A stretch of 64,000 nt of DNA from Humulus lupulus (lineage: Eukaryota; Streptophyta; Magnoliopsida; Rosales; Cannabaceae), in assembly GCF_963169125.1 (NCBI RefSeq), contig NC_084802.1, positions 31,898,107-31,962,106 on the forward strand, written 5' to 3'. The notes below the pieces were generated by a model. That model made no database searches, was not told the origin of the DNA, and saw only the letters and a program-made list of their open reading frames with translations. Positions within the stretch are counted from its first letter, which is position 1. Each line of letters opens with the position of its first letter. Below are positions 46,290 through 57,241 of the stretch, piece after piece. A program made the position numbers and the translations under genes.

Positions 46290-48480
46290 ATGGCTAAAAC
46301 ATCCAAGAAGACGGGATAGATTTCCGGCGCTGCAACCACCCAGCCTCCTCCACCAAGTGTGGTCGAAGATGAACCATAGTTTGATTTTGAGGAGGAGGAG
46401 ATGGATTCGGAAACCCTGAGGACAACATTGAGTGTGTTGTAAGAGGAGTTGGCCAATCTGAAGGCCAATCAACAGAATGCGGCTGAGACGTTGGCATTGC
46501 AACAGAGGGAAATCGAACGCCAACGCCAAGAGTTGAATAAGCGGCAGACAGACATGGACCGCCGGCAGAGAGGTGCCAACGTCGCTCTAGAAGCAGCCAT
46601 TCAGTTAGCTCGGGGGCAAGCTACACCGGCTTCTCAACTGGATCAGCCACCAAATGCACCACCACAACGGGCCCCAAATCTGAGTCCTCTGCTTCAGCCA
46701 GCGAGCCCTCAGAGGCTAGAGCAGCCGCCTGTTGCTCAACAAGATGTCCCAATTTAGGATCCTGAGCAGCAGCCACTTTCTTGCGCTGGTCGAGATAATC
46801 CCCAGCGCCAGAGGTAGAATAGGGCCGGGCAGCCTCCCCAAAGCCCTAGACACCCAGTGGCTGATAAGCCAAATCCACTGAGCATGGGGAAACATCCTTC
46901 TGCCAACAGAAGGTACACTGAGTTAGGCTCTGCAGTCAGGGGACCCCCACGACATGATAATGCCCGGGGACCTACCGACCAACGCAGGCCTCCCCCTAAT
47001 GCTCGTGAGGTGCCAGCTTGAGGAGGGAACAACATTACAGGCCGATCGCGCCATAGTTAGTTGCAGTTTAGGGACAACCATGACTATAATGAAGCTGACT
47101 TCGACAGAAGGAACGCTGGTTGAGGGCAAGAAGAAAGAGGTGGAGAAAGGAATCTCACACCAAGAGACAATAGGCCTGCGAGCCAGAACGCTGGGGGGCA
47201 GCCTAACATCTTCGATCGATTGGGCGCCAGTGAGCAACGACGTAGAGATGATGACTTAAGGGACGTGCTCAACGACAGGTGCGAAAGGCACGATGAGAAC
47301 ACCCCTCCAGCTCCAGTTGCCCCCGTAATTCCAGACGCCGTGCAAGCCCAAATCGATGCATTAAACCAGGCTGTCCAGTTACTGGTAGGAAGCCGAACAT
47401 CCCACATCGAGTATGATTGGAGAAGAGGAACTCTGTTCATACAAAGGATAACTGTGACCCCGAGCAAATTCAAGATGCCAGTATTACTAAACTTTGATGG
47501 GTACGGGGATCCAGTATCTCATGTCAATAAGTTTAAGATACAAATGGACATCCAGAAGGTGTCAGATGATGCCTGTTGCAGGATTTTTTCGGCCACCCTA
47601 TCTGACACTGCTCAGGAGTGGTTTTTTAAATTCCCTCTTGCCAGCATAGTATCATGGGAAATGTTCATGAGGGAGTTCTACGGACAATTCTATGCTGGTC
47701 GTGTGCACCCGACTGAGGCCAATCAGCTGGTAGAGATACATCAAAAGGAGGGAGAATCCTTAAAGGAATATGTCTAGCGTTTCATGCGAGCCGCTGTTGG
47801 GGCTAAAACTGTGGGAGATGAAGGGAAAATGATGGCCCTAACTGCTGGGGTGAGGCGCCACTCTCCCCTCTGGAACAACTTAAGAAAGAATGGGGTTAAG
47901 AGTACCAAGGAGTTTCTTGATCGAGCAGATCGATACATTAAGCTCGAGGATGTGATTGCCAATGAGGGGAAAGTTCCTGTGAAAGACAAGGGACCAAAGG
48001 AAGATCCTGCTAAAGCTGCCAACATGTTGGATAAACCCAATGGCAACAACAAAGGCAACGGGAACAGTAAAAATGGTGGAAAAAGGACGAACAATGAGCC
48101 ATCAACGTCCGAAAATAAGCGCCCCAAAGGCAGTAGGTATGAGCCAAGATTCACCAACTACACGACCCTTGTCAAGAGCAGAGCAGAGGTCTTCCAGGCA
48201 ACCAACTCCAATGTCCCTTACAAACGACCAACACCTATAAGGAAAGATATCTCCAAGAGAGATACAACAAAATTTTGTTGTTTTCACAACGTCTATGGTC
48301 ATGAAACTAATGAGTGTACCAGCTGAAGGATGAGATCGAGTTCCTTATCAGACAAGGACACCTAAAGAGATACGTGCGAGCCACAGGAGGTTCTCAGCGA
48401 GAGGCTCAAGGAGGCAACAAGCAGGTGCTTGTACGCCAACATTCGCAACCTTTATAGCCAGCTCCTATGGTAGGTATGTT
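46290..48480 (+). pseudogene. Tat gag with zinc finger, many stops
   Basis: ATG at 46290 (MAKTSKKTG then TAG). A coiled-coil stretch rich in Gln, Arg and Glu covers about 46450-46620. The capsid region holds PVLLNFDGYGDPVSHVNKFKIQ, AQEWFFKFPLASIVSW and FMREFYGQFYAGR. The zinc region at about 48275-48320 is FCCFHNVYGHETNEC, followed by a one-base shift into KDEIEFLIRQGHLKRYV. In-frame stops include TAG at 46317, 46377 and 46755, TAA at 46440, TGA near 47022 and 47122, and TAG at 47775. Confidence 0.88.
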
Positions 48481-49182
48481 ACTCACCATCTGTGGCGGCC
48501 CACACCTTGCGGGAGATAGTGGGAAGGCAAGGGAGAGATATGCTGGGACCTTATGTCATGACCAGGACATCGAGATGCTGAATGTGGAGGAGCGAACGCC
48601 CAAAAAAGCTCGAACAGAGGAAGAGTTAATAACTTTCTCTGAGCTTGATGCTTAGCATGTTAGATTCCCACATTTGGACCCACTGGTCGTGGACGTCCAG
48701 ATTGCCAACATGATGGTTAAGAGGTTGTTGGTTGACACAAGGAGCTCAGTCAACATCTTGTACAAATCTTCACTGGAGAGGATGAAGTTGTCCGTGAAGG
48801 ACCTGGAGCTGTGCAACCAAACCATTTATTGTGTTTCTGGCGAAGGGCTTGTGCCAACAAGGTCGATTAGGCTTTCGGTTACAGCAGGAACTGCGCCCGC
48901 GAATAGGACATTACTCACTACTTTTATAGTAGTTGATTGTCCTTCCGCATACAATGTTGTAATTGGAAGACCTATTCTGGTTGACCTGCGAGATGTGACC
49001 TCGGTTTGGCACCTTGCCATGAAATTCCCAACTGATGCAGGGATAGGATGCATATTGGGAAACCAACGGGAAGCGAGGGAATGCTACAATTCCTCGATAT
49101 CTAAGGCGAAGAAAGGTGGATTGAAGGAAGGCGCCGGAAAAGAGTTGGAGACGGCCAATGAAACACAAGCCCAATAAGGTGA
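48481..49182 (+). pseudogene. Tat aspartic protease with altered catalytic loop
   Basis: ICGGPHLAGDSGKARERYA is the usual run-in to the Tat protease. Then comes HLDPLVVDVQIANMMVKRLLVDTRSSVNILYKSSLERM. The catalytic DTG has become DTR (AGG at about 48740-48742), which should abolish activity. YNVVIGRPIL is the conserved C-terminal flap/ILG-type motif. Stops at 48653 (TAG) and 49175 (TAA) bound the frame. Confidence 0.88.
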
Positions 49183-51263
49183 TTGCGTCACCAAATAGGG
49201 TGTTGCCCAAAGGAGGATAGGGATTTGGATCCTCGCTTTGGGGATTTTGATGAAGAAGTAGGACCAATCAAGGACCTTGAAGAGGTCCAACTCGATGAAG
49301 CAGATCTGACCAGGGTTGTGAAAGTCAGTAAAAACTTAGAGACAAAGATAAAACAAAAGATGGTGGAATTTTTGAAGAAGAACCAAGAAGTCTTTGCCTT
49401 GTTGCATAAAGACATGGTTGGAATTGACCCAGCAGTTATCAACCACGTCCTGAACATAGACAAGAGTTTTCCACCAGTGCAACATAAAAGAAGGCTACTC
49501 GACAAAGATAGATCAAAAGATCTAAAAGAAGAAGTCGAGAAGCTAAAGGAGAACAGATTCATCAGGGTAGCATTTTATCCATCATGGGTATCTAATCTCG
49601 TATTAGTACCCAAGCCGAATGGCAAGTGGAGAACATGCGTGGATTTCACAGATCTTAATAAATCTTGCCCAAAAGATTGTTTCCCTCTCCCAAGGATTGA
49701 CCAGCTGGTTGATGCCACTTCGGGCCACGAGATCCTATCATTTATGGATGCATACTCCGGGCATAATCAGATCAATATGCACCCACCTGATGAGCATCAC
49801 ACTAGCTTTCGGACCGATACAGGGCTTTATTGTTACAAAGTAATGCCCTTTGGTTTGAAAAATGCTGGTGTGACTTACCAATGAATATTCAATCATATGT
49901 TTAAGGAGCTGATTGGTACAAATATGGAAGTATATGTTGATGACATGCTGGTTAAGTTGAAGAAGGCAGAAGAACACATAGGGGACTTGCAAGAGTGCTT
50001 CAACGTCTTGAATAAGTATCAGATGAAGTTGAATCCCCTCAAGTGTTCCTTCGGAGTTGGATCAGGGAAATTTTTGGGGTTTATAGTGAACTCACGAGGA
50101 ATTGAAGCTAATCTCGAAAAGATCAAGGCCCTGGTCGATATGAAATCGCCAACGAAGATCAAAGATGTTCAAAGTTTAACAGGGAGAATCGCTGCTCTAA
50201 GTAGATTTATCTCCAAATCGACGAACAAGTGCGTCCCATTTTTTAATCTCCTTAGAGGCAATAAGAAATTCGAGTGGACAGGCGAATGAGAGCAGGCTTT
50301 TCAAGCTTTAAAGTCTCATATGTCGCAGCCACTGATTCTATCTAAGCTGGTCGAAAAAGAAACTTTGTTCATCTACTTGGTGATCACAGAATATGTTGCT
50401 AGTGCTGTTTTGGTAAGAGAGGAGGAAATTATGCAAAAGGCCGTATATTATGTAAGCAAAATGCTAATAGGAGTAGAACTGCGGTATCTACCCATTGAAA
50501 AATTAGCCTAATGCTTGATTTTAGCCTCCAGGAAGCTGCGGCTGTACTTCCAAGCTCACTCCATCACAGTATTAACCGACCAGCCCCTACGACAAGTTCT
50601 GCAGAAGCCAGAAGTCACTGGCCAATTATTGAAATGGGCAGTTGAACTCGGGCAATTTGAAATTTCTTACTTACCACGAGCAGCAGTAAAAGGGCAAGCT
50701 CTGGACGACTTCGTTGCAGAGCTCACTAGGCTTTCAAACAGTGAACAGACAGAAGAGCCTGAGCCTCAAAGCCAAACTCCTTCTTGGAAGTTGTTTACAG
50801 ACTGTTCTTCCAATGAACATCACGCTGGAGCTGGAGTGATTTTGATAACACCTGAAGGACATCGATTCCACTGCGCAATCAGATTCGACTTCACAGCGTC
50901 CAATAACGAAGCCGAATATGAAGCCATTCTCATAGATTTGCGATTAGCCAGGGACATGAACATAAAGTCACTTGAAATCTATAGTGACTCACAGTTGGTG
51001 GTTAATCAGATTATTGGAGAGTATCAAGCTCGAGGCCTGAAGATGGTTGCTTACTTGAACAAAGCAAAGGATTTTTTGGCACAGTTTAACAAATATACTC
51101 TACAACAAGTACCTCACGACCAAAACTCAAATGCTGATGCCTTGGCCAAGTTAGCAAGTGCAAAGGATACAGACATGCTGAATATAGTGCCTGTTGAACG
51201 GCTGTCCGCACCAAGCATCAACACTGAAGAAACTTCTCTGGTAATTCAGGAAGTGGATACATG
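49183..51263 (+). pseudogene. Tat reverse transcriptase and two RNase H regions
   Basis: HKDMVGIDPAVINHVLNID, WRTCVDFTDLNKSCPKDCFPLPRID, FMDAYSGHNQI, VMPFGLKNAG and YVDDMLVK form the RT palm and active site. Connection: LGFIVNSRGIEANLEKIKA. A first, degenerate RNase H (YYVSKMLIGVELRYLPIEKLA) is followed by LTDQPLRQVLQKPEVTG, LPRAAVKGQALDDFVAE and a second RNase H with WKLFTDCSSNEHHAGAGVIL, SNNEAEYEAIL and YSDSQLVVNQI. Stops: TGA 49882, TGA 50287, TAA 50509 and TGA 51262. Confidence 0.93.
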
Positions 51264-52497
51264 AATGGCACCTTTCGTTGAGTATTTGACGCATGGAGTA
51301 TTGCCGACGGACAGAAACAGAGCAAGGGCCCTCTAGAGGCAAGCTGCTCAGTTTATCCTGGTCGACGGAATTCTATACCGAAGAGGGTACTCAATGCCAC
51401 TCCTAAGGTGTGTTTCCAAAGAAAAAGCCAAGGAGTTAATGCGAGAAGGCCATGAAGGTTTCTGTGGGGACCACGCTGGGGGGCAGAGTTTATTGAAAAA
51501 GATCCTAAGGCAAGGGCACTTCTAGCCAAAAATGAATGAAGACTCGATGGAATTTGTTCAAAAGTGCAACGAGTGTCAACGATTCTCCAAGATTCCGTGA
51601 GTAGCCCCTAATGAGCTAAAGCAGATGCAAAGTCCGTGGTCATTCGCAGTATGGGGAATATACCTAATTGGATCTTTGCCCATAGGGAAAGGCGGCGTCA
51701 AATACACCGTGGTGGCTGTCGATTACTTCCCGAAGTGGGCCGAAGCTGAGCCACTTGTAACCATAACGACCAAAAAAGTGTTGGATTTTGTAGTCAAGAA
51801 CATAGTATGTCGCTATGAATTACCGAGAAAAATTGTCTCAGACAACGACACTCAGTTTGATAGTGACCTGTTCATGGATTTTTGCGAACGACATGGAATT
51901 ATCAAAAGCTTTTCTTCAGTAGCTCATCCACAGGAAAACGGACAAGTCGAGGCTGTCAATAAAACACTAAAATATACTCTGAAGAAAAGGCTTGAAGAAG
52001 CAAAAGGGGCATGGCCAGAGCAGTTGCCTGAAGTTCTCTGGTTGTATAGAACGTCACATCGAACATCAACATGTCATACTCCATTTTCCTTGGCTTATGG
52101 ATATGAGGCTATGTTACCTGTTGAATTAGATCTGCCATCACATCGACGAATGGCTTACGATCAAGGCGCTAATAGCCAGTTATTGATGGAATCTTTGGAT
52201 TTGGTCGATGAAAGGTGCGAGCAAGCCCAACTCTGAGTAGCGGCTTACCAGCAAAAAGTTGCCCGGTATTTCAACTCTAAAGAGCGTGAAAGAAAATTTA
52301 GTGTGGGAGATCTGGTCCTTAGAAGAGTCTTCCTTAACACCTGCGATCAAGCTGCTAGAGTACATAGACCAAACTGGGAAGGATCGTACCAAATCAAAGA
52401 AGCCCTCCATCCAGGCACTTATAAACTTGCTCGCTTAAACAGAGATCTCATTCCTCGCTATTAGAATGGAGAACATCTGTGCAAGTACTATCAATAA
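51264..52497 (+). pseudogene. Tat integrase
   Basis: Zinc domain: HEGFCGDHAGGQSL...CNECQRF. Catalytic core: VVAVDYFPKWAEAEP, IVSDNDTQF and HPQENGQVEAVNKTLK, so all D-D-E residues are visible. C-terminus: FSVGDLVLRRVF, NWEGSYQIKEALHPGTYKL, and a terminal NGEHLCKYYQ stop at 52495-52497. Stops at about 51334, 51523, 51598, 52234 and 52462 break it. Confidence 0.92.
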
Positions 52498-53188
52498 ACA
52501 ATTCTTCTTAAAGAATTGGCTTGTATTAATATTACTTTTTCCAAGTTTGTGAACAAGGGTTAGTCAATTTTGTGACTGATCGCTTATAAGTATAAGATCA
52601 TAATTTTGATCACTTGTACAGACTCGATTGTCAATTTATTGTGAGAAATAAAAGGGACTGTGCACAGCCAGTCAATCTTGCCAACTATTGTATTTCTTAC
52701 AAGTATTTGCTCATTACGTGTGTTGTTTTGCTATATTATCATTTTTACATGTATCTATTCCGAGCAATTTATGTTCGAACAGGTCTTGGTCAAGGCAAGT
52801 GATCCAGGACCTAAAGCTCCTCAATCACTTGGGGGGCATATAAGGTATCTAGTAAGCAAAGCATATCAACAAGTATGTAAACACACGAGCAAAATAAGTG
52901 AAAGCATGCTACGGTACTTAGAGTATTTTTCAAAATTTTGTTATTTTGTTAAATCAAACCAAAGTGCTATGCTAAGTTCGATCATGCAAACAAATGTTAT
53001 AATAAAATGCAAATATTATAATATCAAAAGTGAAATCCTTTACACCGCGAGTAGTTACTACTTGGATGTAATTGTCTATTAAAAGGAAAGCTGCCCATGC
53101 AGCAATAAAAATATAAATTGTTTTGACATCACAAATTGTAGTTTGTGTGTCTTAAACTACATGTTAAAATTAAAGAAAACAAGTAAAA
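52498..53188 (+). other. Spacer between Tat integrase and the antisense ORF
   Basis: AT-rich and non-coding. A PPT-like CACTTGGGGGGCAT lies near 52826-52839; internal purine tracts are common in long gypsy elements. Nothing else recognised. Confidence 0.5.
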
Positions 53189-53779
53189 TTATGAAGCGGC
53201 AGGAGGGTCCTGAAGAGTGTGCTGGTCGACGGAGGCCCCAGCTTCCTCTTCTGCGTCATCAATGCCCGTAGCCAAGGAGATTTTGGGGGAGGCTGGGATT
53301 TTCACTCTCTCATCTTCCTCCGAGCAAGCAAGGCACTGGTTTATTTCAGTTTGCCTCATGCACTCAGAAAGATAGCTGAAGTCTACTTTGCAGTTGTATT
53401 TCCAGAACGCGGAGAAGAAGTTAGAGGTGGCTCCCTTATACCTCTCCAAGTTACTGGCATTAGTCTCCTCGAGCTCTTTGATGCGCCCCTCCAGCCCCTC
53501 AGTTTCCTTTTTGCTAGCGACCAGCTCACCCTCAAGCTTTTTGGCTTCCTGGAAGTTAAGTTTAGATGACTCCTTATACTTCTCTTTTTCTCCAATAACT
53601 TTGGTCAAGGCAGCCTGGAAATGCTTCAGCTCTTCGGCCAGCTTGGTGTTCTGCTCGAGCAATTCTGCATTTTTCTTCTCAGCCATCCGGGACTCCTCGG
53701 CATGCTTGGCCTTAGAATCTTTGAATTGAGTTACCAAAGCCCCCAAGCGGCGCCAGCTGGCGATCATAGTCAGCATTCC

Positions 53780-53861
53780 CTGCAATCAGACAAAAAGAAA
53801 AGGTGATGACAGAAAATGAAAAAATAATTAAATAAAGACTCAACAATAGATAATAGCTTAC
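53780..53861 (-). other. Intron in the antisense ORF
   Basis: 82 bp on the minus strand: AGC|GTAAGC donor, GATTGCAG|GG acceptor and a pyrimidine-rich tract before it. Splicing keeps frame between NEIAS and GMLTM. Confidence 0.75.
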
Positions 53862-54274
53862 GCTGGCTATTTCGTTCAGCGCTCGATTAATTATCTGGTC
53901 GACCTCCATGGAGTCTGTGCTGACAATGGCCTCTCGGCTACGTTTGTGCCTTGAGATTTTGGTCATTCTCTCTTTGGCCGAGTTAAGCATGACATTTTTC
54001 AGGACATCTCCAGTTTGGTTAGGAGGTGTCTGGTCGGCAGGTGCTGGTGGAGGAGGGTTCTGGTCGACTGGTGCTGGGGGAGACGTTTGGTCGAGGGGAG
54101 ATGGAGGGGGCGTTGTTTCCTTTGAAGGAATTGCTGCTGGAGGATCCCCAGTCCAAGCCTTTTTCGTTGGAGGGGCCTTGCTGCTCTCTCCACGGTGTTG
54201 CCTGCTCTCCTTTTTCTTGCTCGGAGGAGCAACGGGTATGCTATAAAGCTCGAACATATCTTCAGATGACATAT

Positions 54275-54369
54275 CTACAAGTAAGAAAACATACGAGCAG
54301 TTAGACAATATGAATAGATGTACTTGCTACTTCAAGAAAATAAGAGCAAGGAAATTGTAAGTAAAATAC
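54275..54369 (-). other. Intron in the antisense ORF
   Basis: 95 bp on the minus strand: G|GTATTT donor and TTACTTGTAG|AT acceptor. The split codon G+AT restores an Asp before MSSEDMF. Confidence 0.75.
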
Positions 54370-55791
54370 CCGAGCTACAATTACTGGTCGCTATACTATT
54401 TACTGAACTACTGCTACACTCACTCTCTGGCTTGAAGAAGTCTGAATTTAAAAACGGAGTGTATTTAAAGTTGTCGTCCCCGTCAAATAAATGACAGGGA
54501 ATTGGAAAACTATCTAAGAGCGAAAGGTCAGTACCGTTCTCATATGATGATTCAAGGATGGGTGCAGGGTGTTCGGAAACCTTCTTTTTGCCCTTTCCCA
54601 AAGGAGCAGGGGGAGCAACTGCTCGCGGGGTACTGGAGGGTTCCCTAATTGTCACCCCAGTTGTCCTCCTCCTCAGAGGTTGTGACACGTGATGGTGTTG
54701 CTTAGGAATTTCTTCACTAGTAGCACTCCCTGTTGTTGATTCCCTCACATCCTGGTTAGGTGCCAGAAGGCCGACGAGCCTTAGATTGGCCTCTATGACC
54801 AGCTCTTTGGTGCTTTTTTCTATGTCAGTCATGTTGGCCAGGGATGCTGCTCGAATCTCCATTTCTGGAGTAGGAGCTAGTCGTTGCCATGGACCTGAAG
54901 CATACTGATTTTCTAAGGAATGTGCAGAAAAGCTAAAGAGAATTAAACGACCAGAGAATAAAAGAAATTTCCTCCTTGAGTGAAGGCCAGATTATTGGCG
55001 ACCAAGTCTGTTGTTAAAAAGTACTTCTGGAAGTACTTTCCTATGTTGGATTTGTACGTGATCTCACTCAGGAAAGTGCGAGCAGATTCCTGGTGGTAAA
55101 ACTGGAAGAACCCCGTGTTGTTGTGATTGAGGTTGGACTTGAGATCAAATAAATTATTGATCTCATGCGGCATAGGCACATGCCACTTCTTGTGGATGTA
55201 CAGGATATAGAGAGTAGATAGCACTCTATATCCGTTTGGTATGATTTGGAAGGGGGCAACCTCAAAATAGTTGTCCACCCCCTGGAAGAATGGTTGAAGC
55301 GGCAAGGTTGCCCCTGCCTCAATGTCGTATCTCGACCAGGTGCTGTAGGCGCACCCAGGAAGGTTTGCCCTTTGGTCGATGGAAGGTTTGTTTAGAGTAA
55401 TCCCAGAAAGTCCATACTTTTTGAGATAATTCCCTATCATCCTAGCTGTAATGTTGCTAGGAGGAGCAATGTACCACTCGACGTTTGGTCGAAGGACGTC
55501 CTTGGGATGGGCCTTTGTTTGGATTTATGGTTGAGTGTTTTCAGCTCATCCGCTGGTCGAAGGAATTTCAGCCCGAGGAGCAGTCTAATTTGCAGGTGGG
55601 TTGGTTGGTTTCTTTTTCAAGGCGATGGATTTTACTCGACCCATGTTTGATGGACTAGTTGAAGCTCTGTTAGACGGGGTATGGAAAAAGGGAATCTCTG
55701 GGATAAGTAACGAAGACTGATCCTAATCTTCAAGCAACTGGGCGAGCAAGTCGTCGTCGATCAGCCTCTCACCTCCCCACGGATCATGCAT

Positions 55792-56632
55792 GAAAATCTG
55801 CGAACAGAGAAGGGGAGATGAGAATCTATGGCCAAAAGACCGAGAAGGTTAAAGAGTTGGAATAACGTTGCTCGTGTATAAAAGTTAAGCTTTTATACGA
55901 CCAACAACATTCTAACAAAAACACTACATTCTATGCGAACAATTTGGAAAATGGATTAAAAAGCAGAAGTGAAAAGTTTTTCAGGAAAAACTTTTCCACT
56001 CTAAAAGGGCGGGGAAAACCCAGTTTTTCTACAAGCCTAAAAATCAAAATTTTACTTCGATTTTATGCCCTAAATTAATATTCTTAACTACCAAACTGAT
56101 TCCTAACTGCAAAGTATTATTTTCCTGTCATGCTAGGCTCGGATCTACGTACCCATTTACCCCAAAATAATTTCTTCAAGAATGTTCAAGAACTCAGAAT
56201 CTGAAACAGATATTGCATGGCAACTCAACGACTGAAAAGTTTGAGAAACTTACTTGGATAAAGGTTGGACTAAATTTCAGAAATACTAAGTTGGAAGGTT
56301 CGACAGAAGCTTCGCGAATTATCAAGGGTGTCTAAGTTTCTGGGCTTTCTGTGACTTGTTCTTCGGTGTTCTTGAAGTGAAAGTGAAATGTAAAAAGTAA
56401 AAAATGATTATGAGGAGTTATTTATATTGATCGAGGAGCTGTTACCAAGGTAATTATAAGGGGTAACTTTCCAAGACATGGGTAAGTGTAATAGTTGTCA
56501 GACCACTTTTGGGAGACCACAAAGACATGATTGGTTGCCTTTTTTGAGAAGGCATGGGCGGCTCTGACAGATTTGATAGGGCATACGAAAAGACGGTCGC
56601 CTAAGTTTACTTTATGCTAGTCGCAGTAAAAT
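55792..56632 (-). promoter_or_regulatory. Candidate promoter and 5' UTR of the antisense ORF
   Basis: A minus-strand TATA box (TATAAATA, plus 56419-56426) lies about 630 bp upstream of the antisense ATG. An acceptor-like TTCGCAG sits just before ATTTTCATG at about 55797-55803, suggesting a 5' UTR intron. No coding frame in between. This is inferred from position and sequence only. Confidence 0.5.
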
Positions 56633-56648
56633 AAACTTGGGGGACAAA
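56633..56648 (+). promoter_or_regulatory. Polypurine tract of Tat
   Basis: AAACTTGGGGGACAAA lies directly before the 3' LTR at 56649. Confidence 0.85.
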
Positions 56649-57236
56649 TGTTTACCCTAAAATGGCTCATGATGACGTGGTAGGCACGCGGCAACTTTAA
56701 GTGAATAAGTCATGTTCGACCATCGACCAAAAGAGTTATCAATTGATCAAGCTACATGCTTAGGTGCGACCAGTCTGGTCGCATACTTTCACTCATTTCT
56801 TTTTGATATGTAATCTTGTAATATTGGCATTAATTGTATTTTCCTTTATTACCTTGATATGCAAGTCTTAATTATAATTAAGGTCCGTTGGCCCATGTAA
56901 CCTTCTTGAGCCTATAAATAAGACTTAAAGGGCTATAGGAATGGACTTTTGAACTTTGAATCTTTGTACTCAGAGAGAAGCATATAGTGTGATTATTCAC
57001 CAAAATTGTAATATTCCCAAGGCTTGTGAAACTCGTGATCCCTAGTTCATTGATCACAGTGTTGGGATTCAATATCAATAAGAACACTAAGTGTACGTAG
57101 GTCATTATAATCCATTGGGGCCGAACCATTATAAATCGTTTGTGTCGTTTGTTTTCCATTTGATTCTCCTCTTGTTTGCCTCTCATTTTCTATAGTTTAT
57201 TTGGCTCTGTGTTGTTGACCAATTTGAGGGTCAACA
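56649..57236 (+). repeat. 3' LTR of Tat
   Basis: 588 bp, TGTTTACCCTAAAATGGC to GAGGGTCAACA, with an intact TATAAATA at 56913-56920. The target duplication ATACT follows. Confidence 0.93.
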
Positions 57237-57241
57237 ATACT

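Larger units (their letters stand above)
53189..55791 (-). pseudogene. Antisense intron-containing ORF of Tat (aORF, Transposase_28-like)
   Basis: Minus strand, ATG at 55791-55789 (MHDPWGGERLIDDDLLAQ). Exon 1 reaches about 54950, with four stops between 55730 and 55500. It carries the globular domain NVEWYIAPPSN...MIGNYLKKYGL, LPLQPFFQGVDNYFEVAPFQ and NLFDLKSNLNHNNTGFFQFY, resembling the 'putative gypsy-type transposon' domain. Exon 2 (about 54890-54370) begins WQRLAPTPEMEIRAASLAN. Intron 54369-54275 (GT-AG) joins in frame to a Pro-rich exon 54274-53862 (DMSSEDMFELYS). Intron 53861-53780 (GT-AG) joins in frame to a coiled-coil exon ending at TAA 53189. The first intron's donor is one base out of phase. 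Function unknown. Confidence 0.75.
45654..57236 (+). mobile_element. Complete Tat-lineage Ty3/gypsy retrotransposon (11.6 kb)
   Basis: Two 588-bp LTRs (45654-46241 and 56649-57236) and a perfect ATACT target duplication (45649-45653 and 57237-57241). By eye I count about 44 differences between the LTRs, roughly 7-8%. Order: gag, protease, RT, RNase H, integrase, spacer, antisense ORF, PPT. RT has YVDD; the extra RNase H (FTDCSSN...NNEAEYEA) downstream of the first is typical of Tat-type elements. All sense frames carry stops, so it is not autonomous. Confidence 0.93.

Noticed and set aside
47774..48157. Minus-strand Leu/Pro-rich frame opposite Tat gag
   Set aside because: Opposite-strand shadow of the capsid and nucleocapsid frame. 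No domain.
53219..53569. Plus-strand frames within the Tat antisense ORF region
   Set aside because: They are shadows of the minus-strand coiled-coil exon, which has the compositional and splice-site support.
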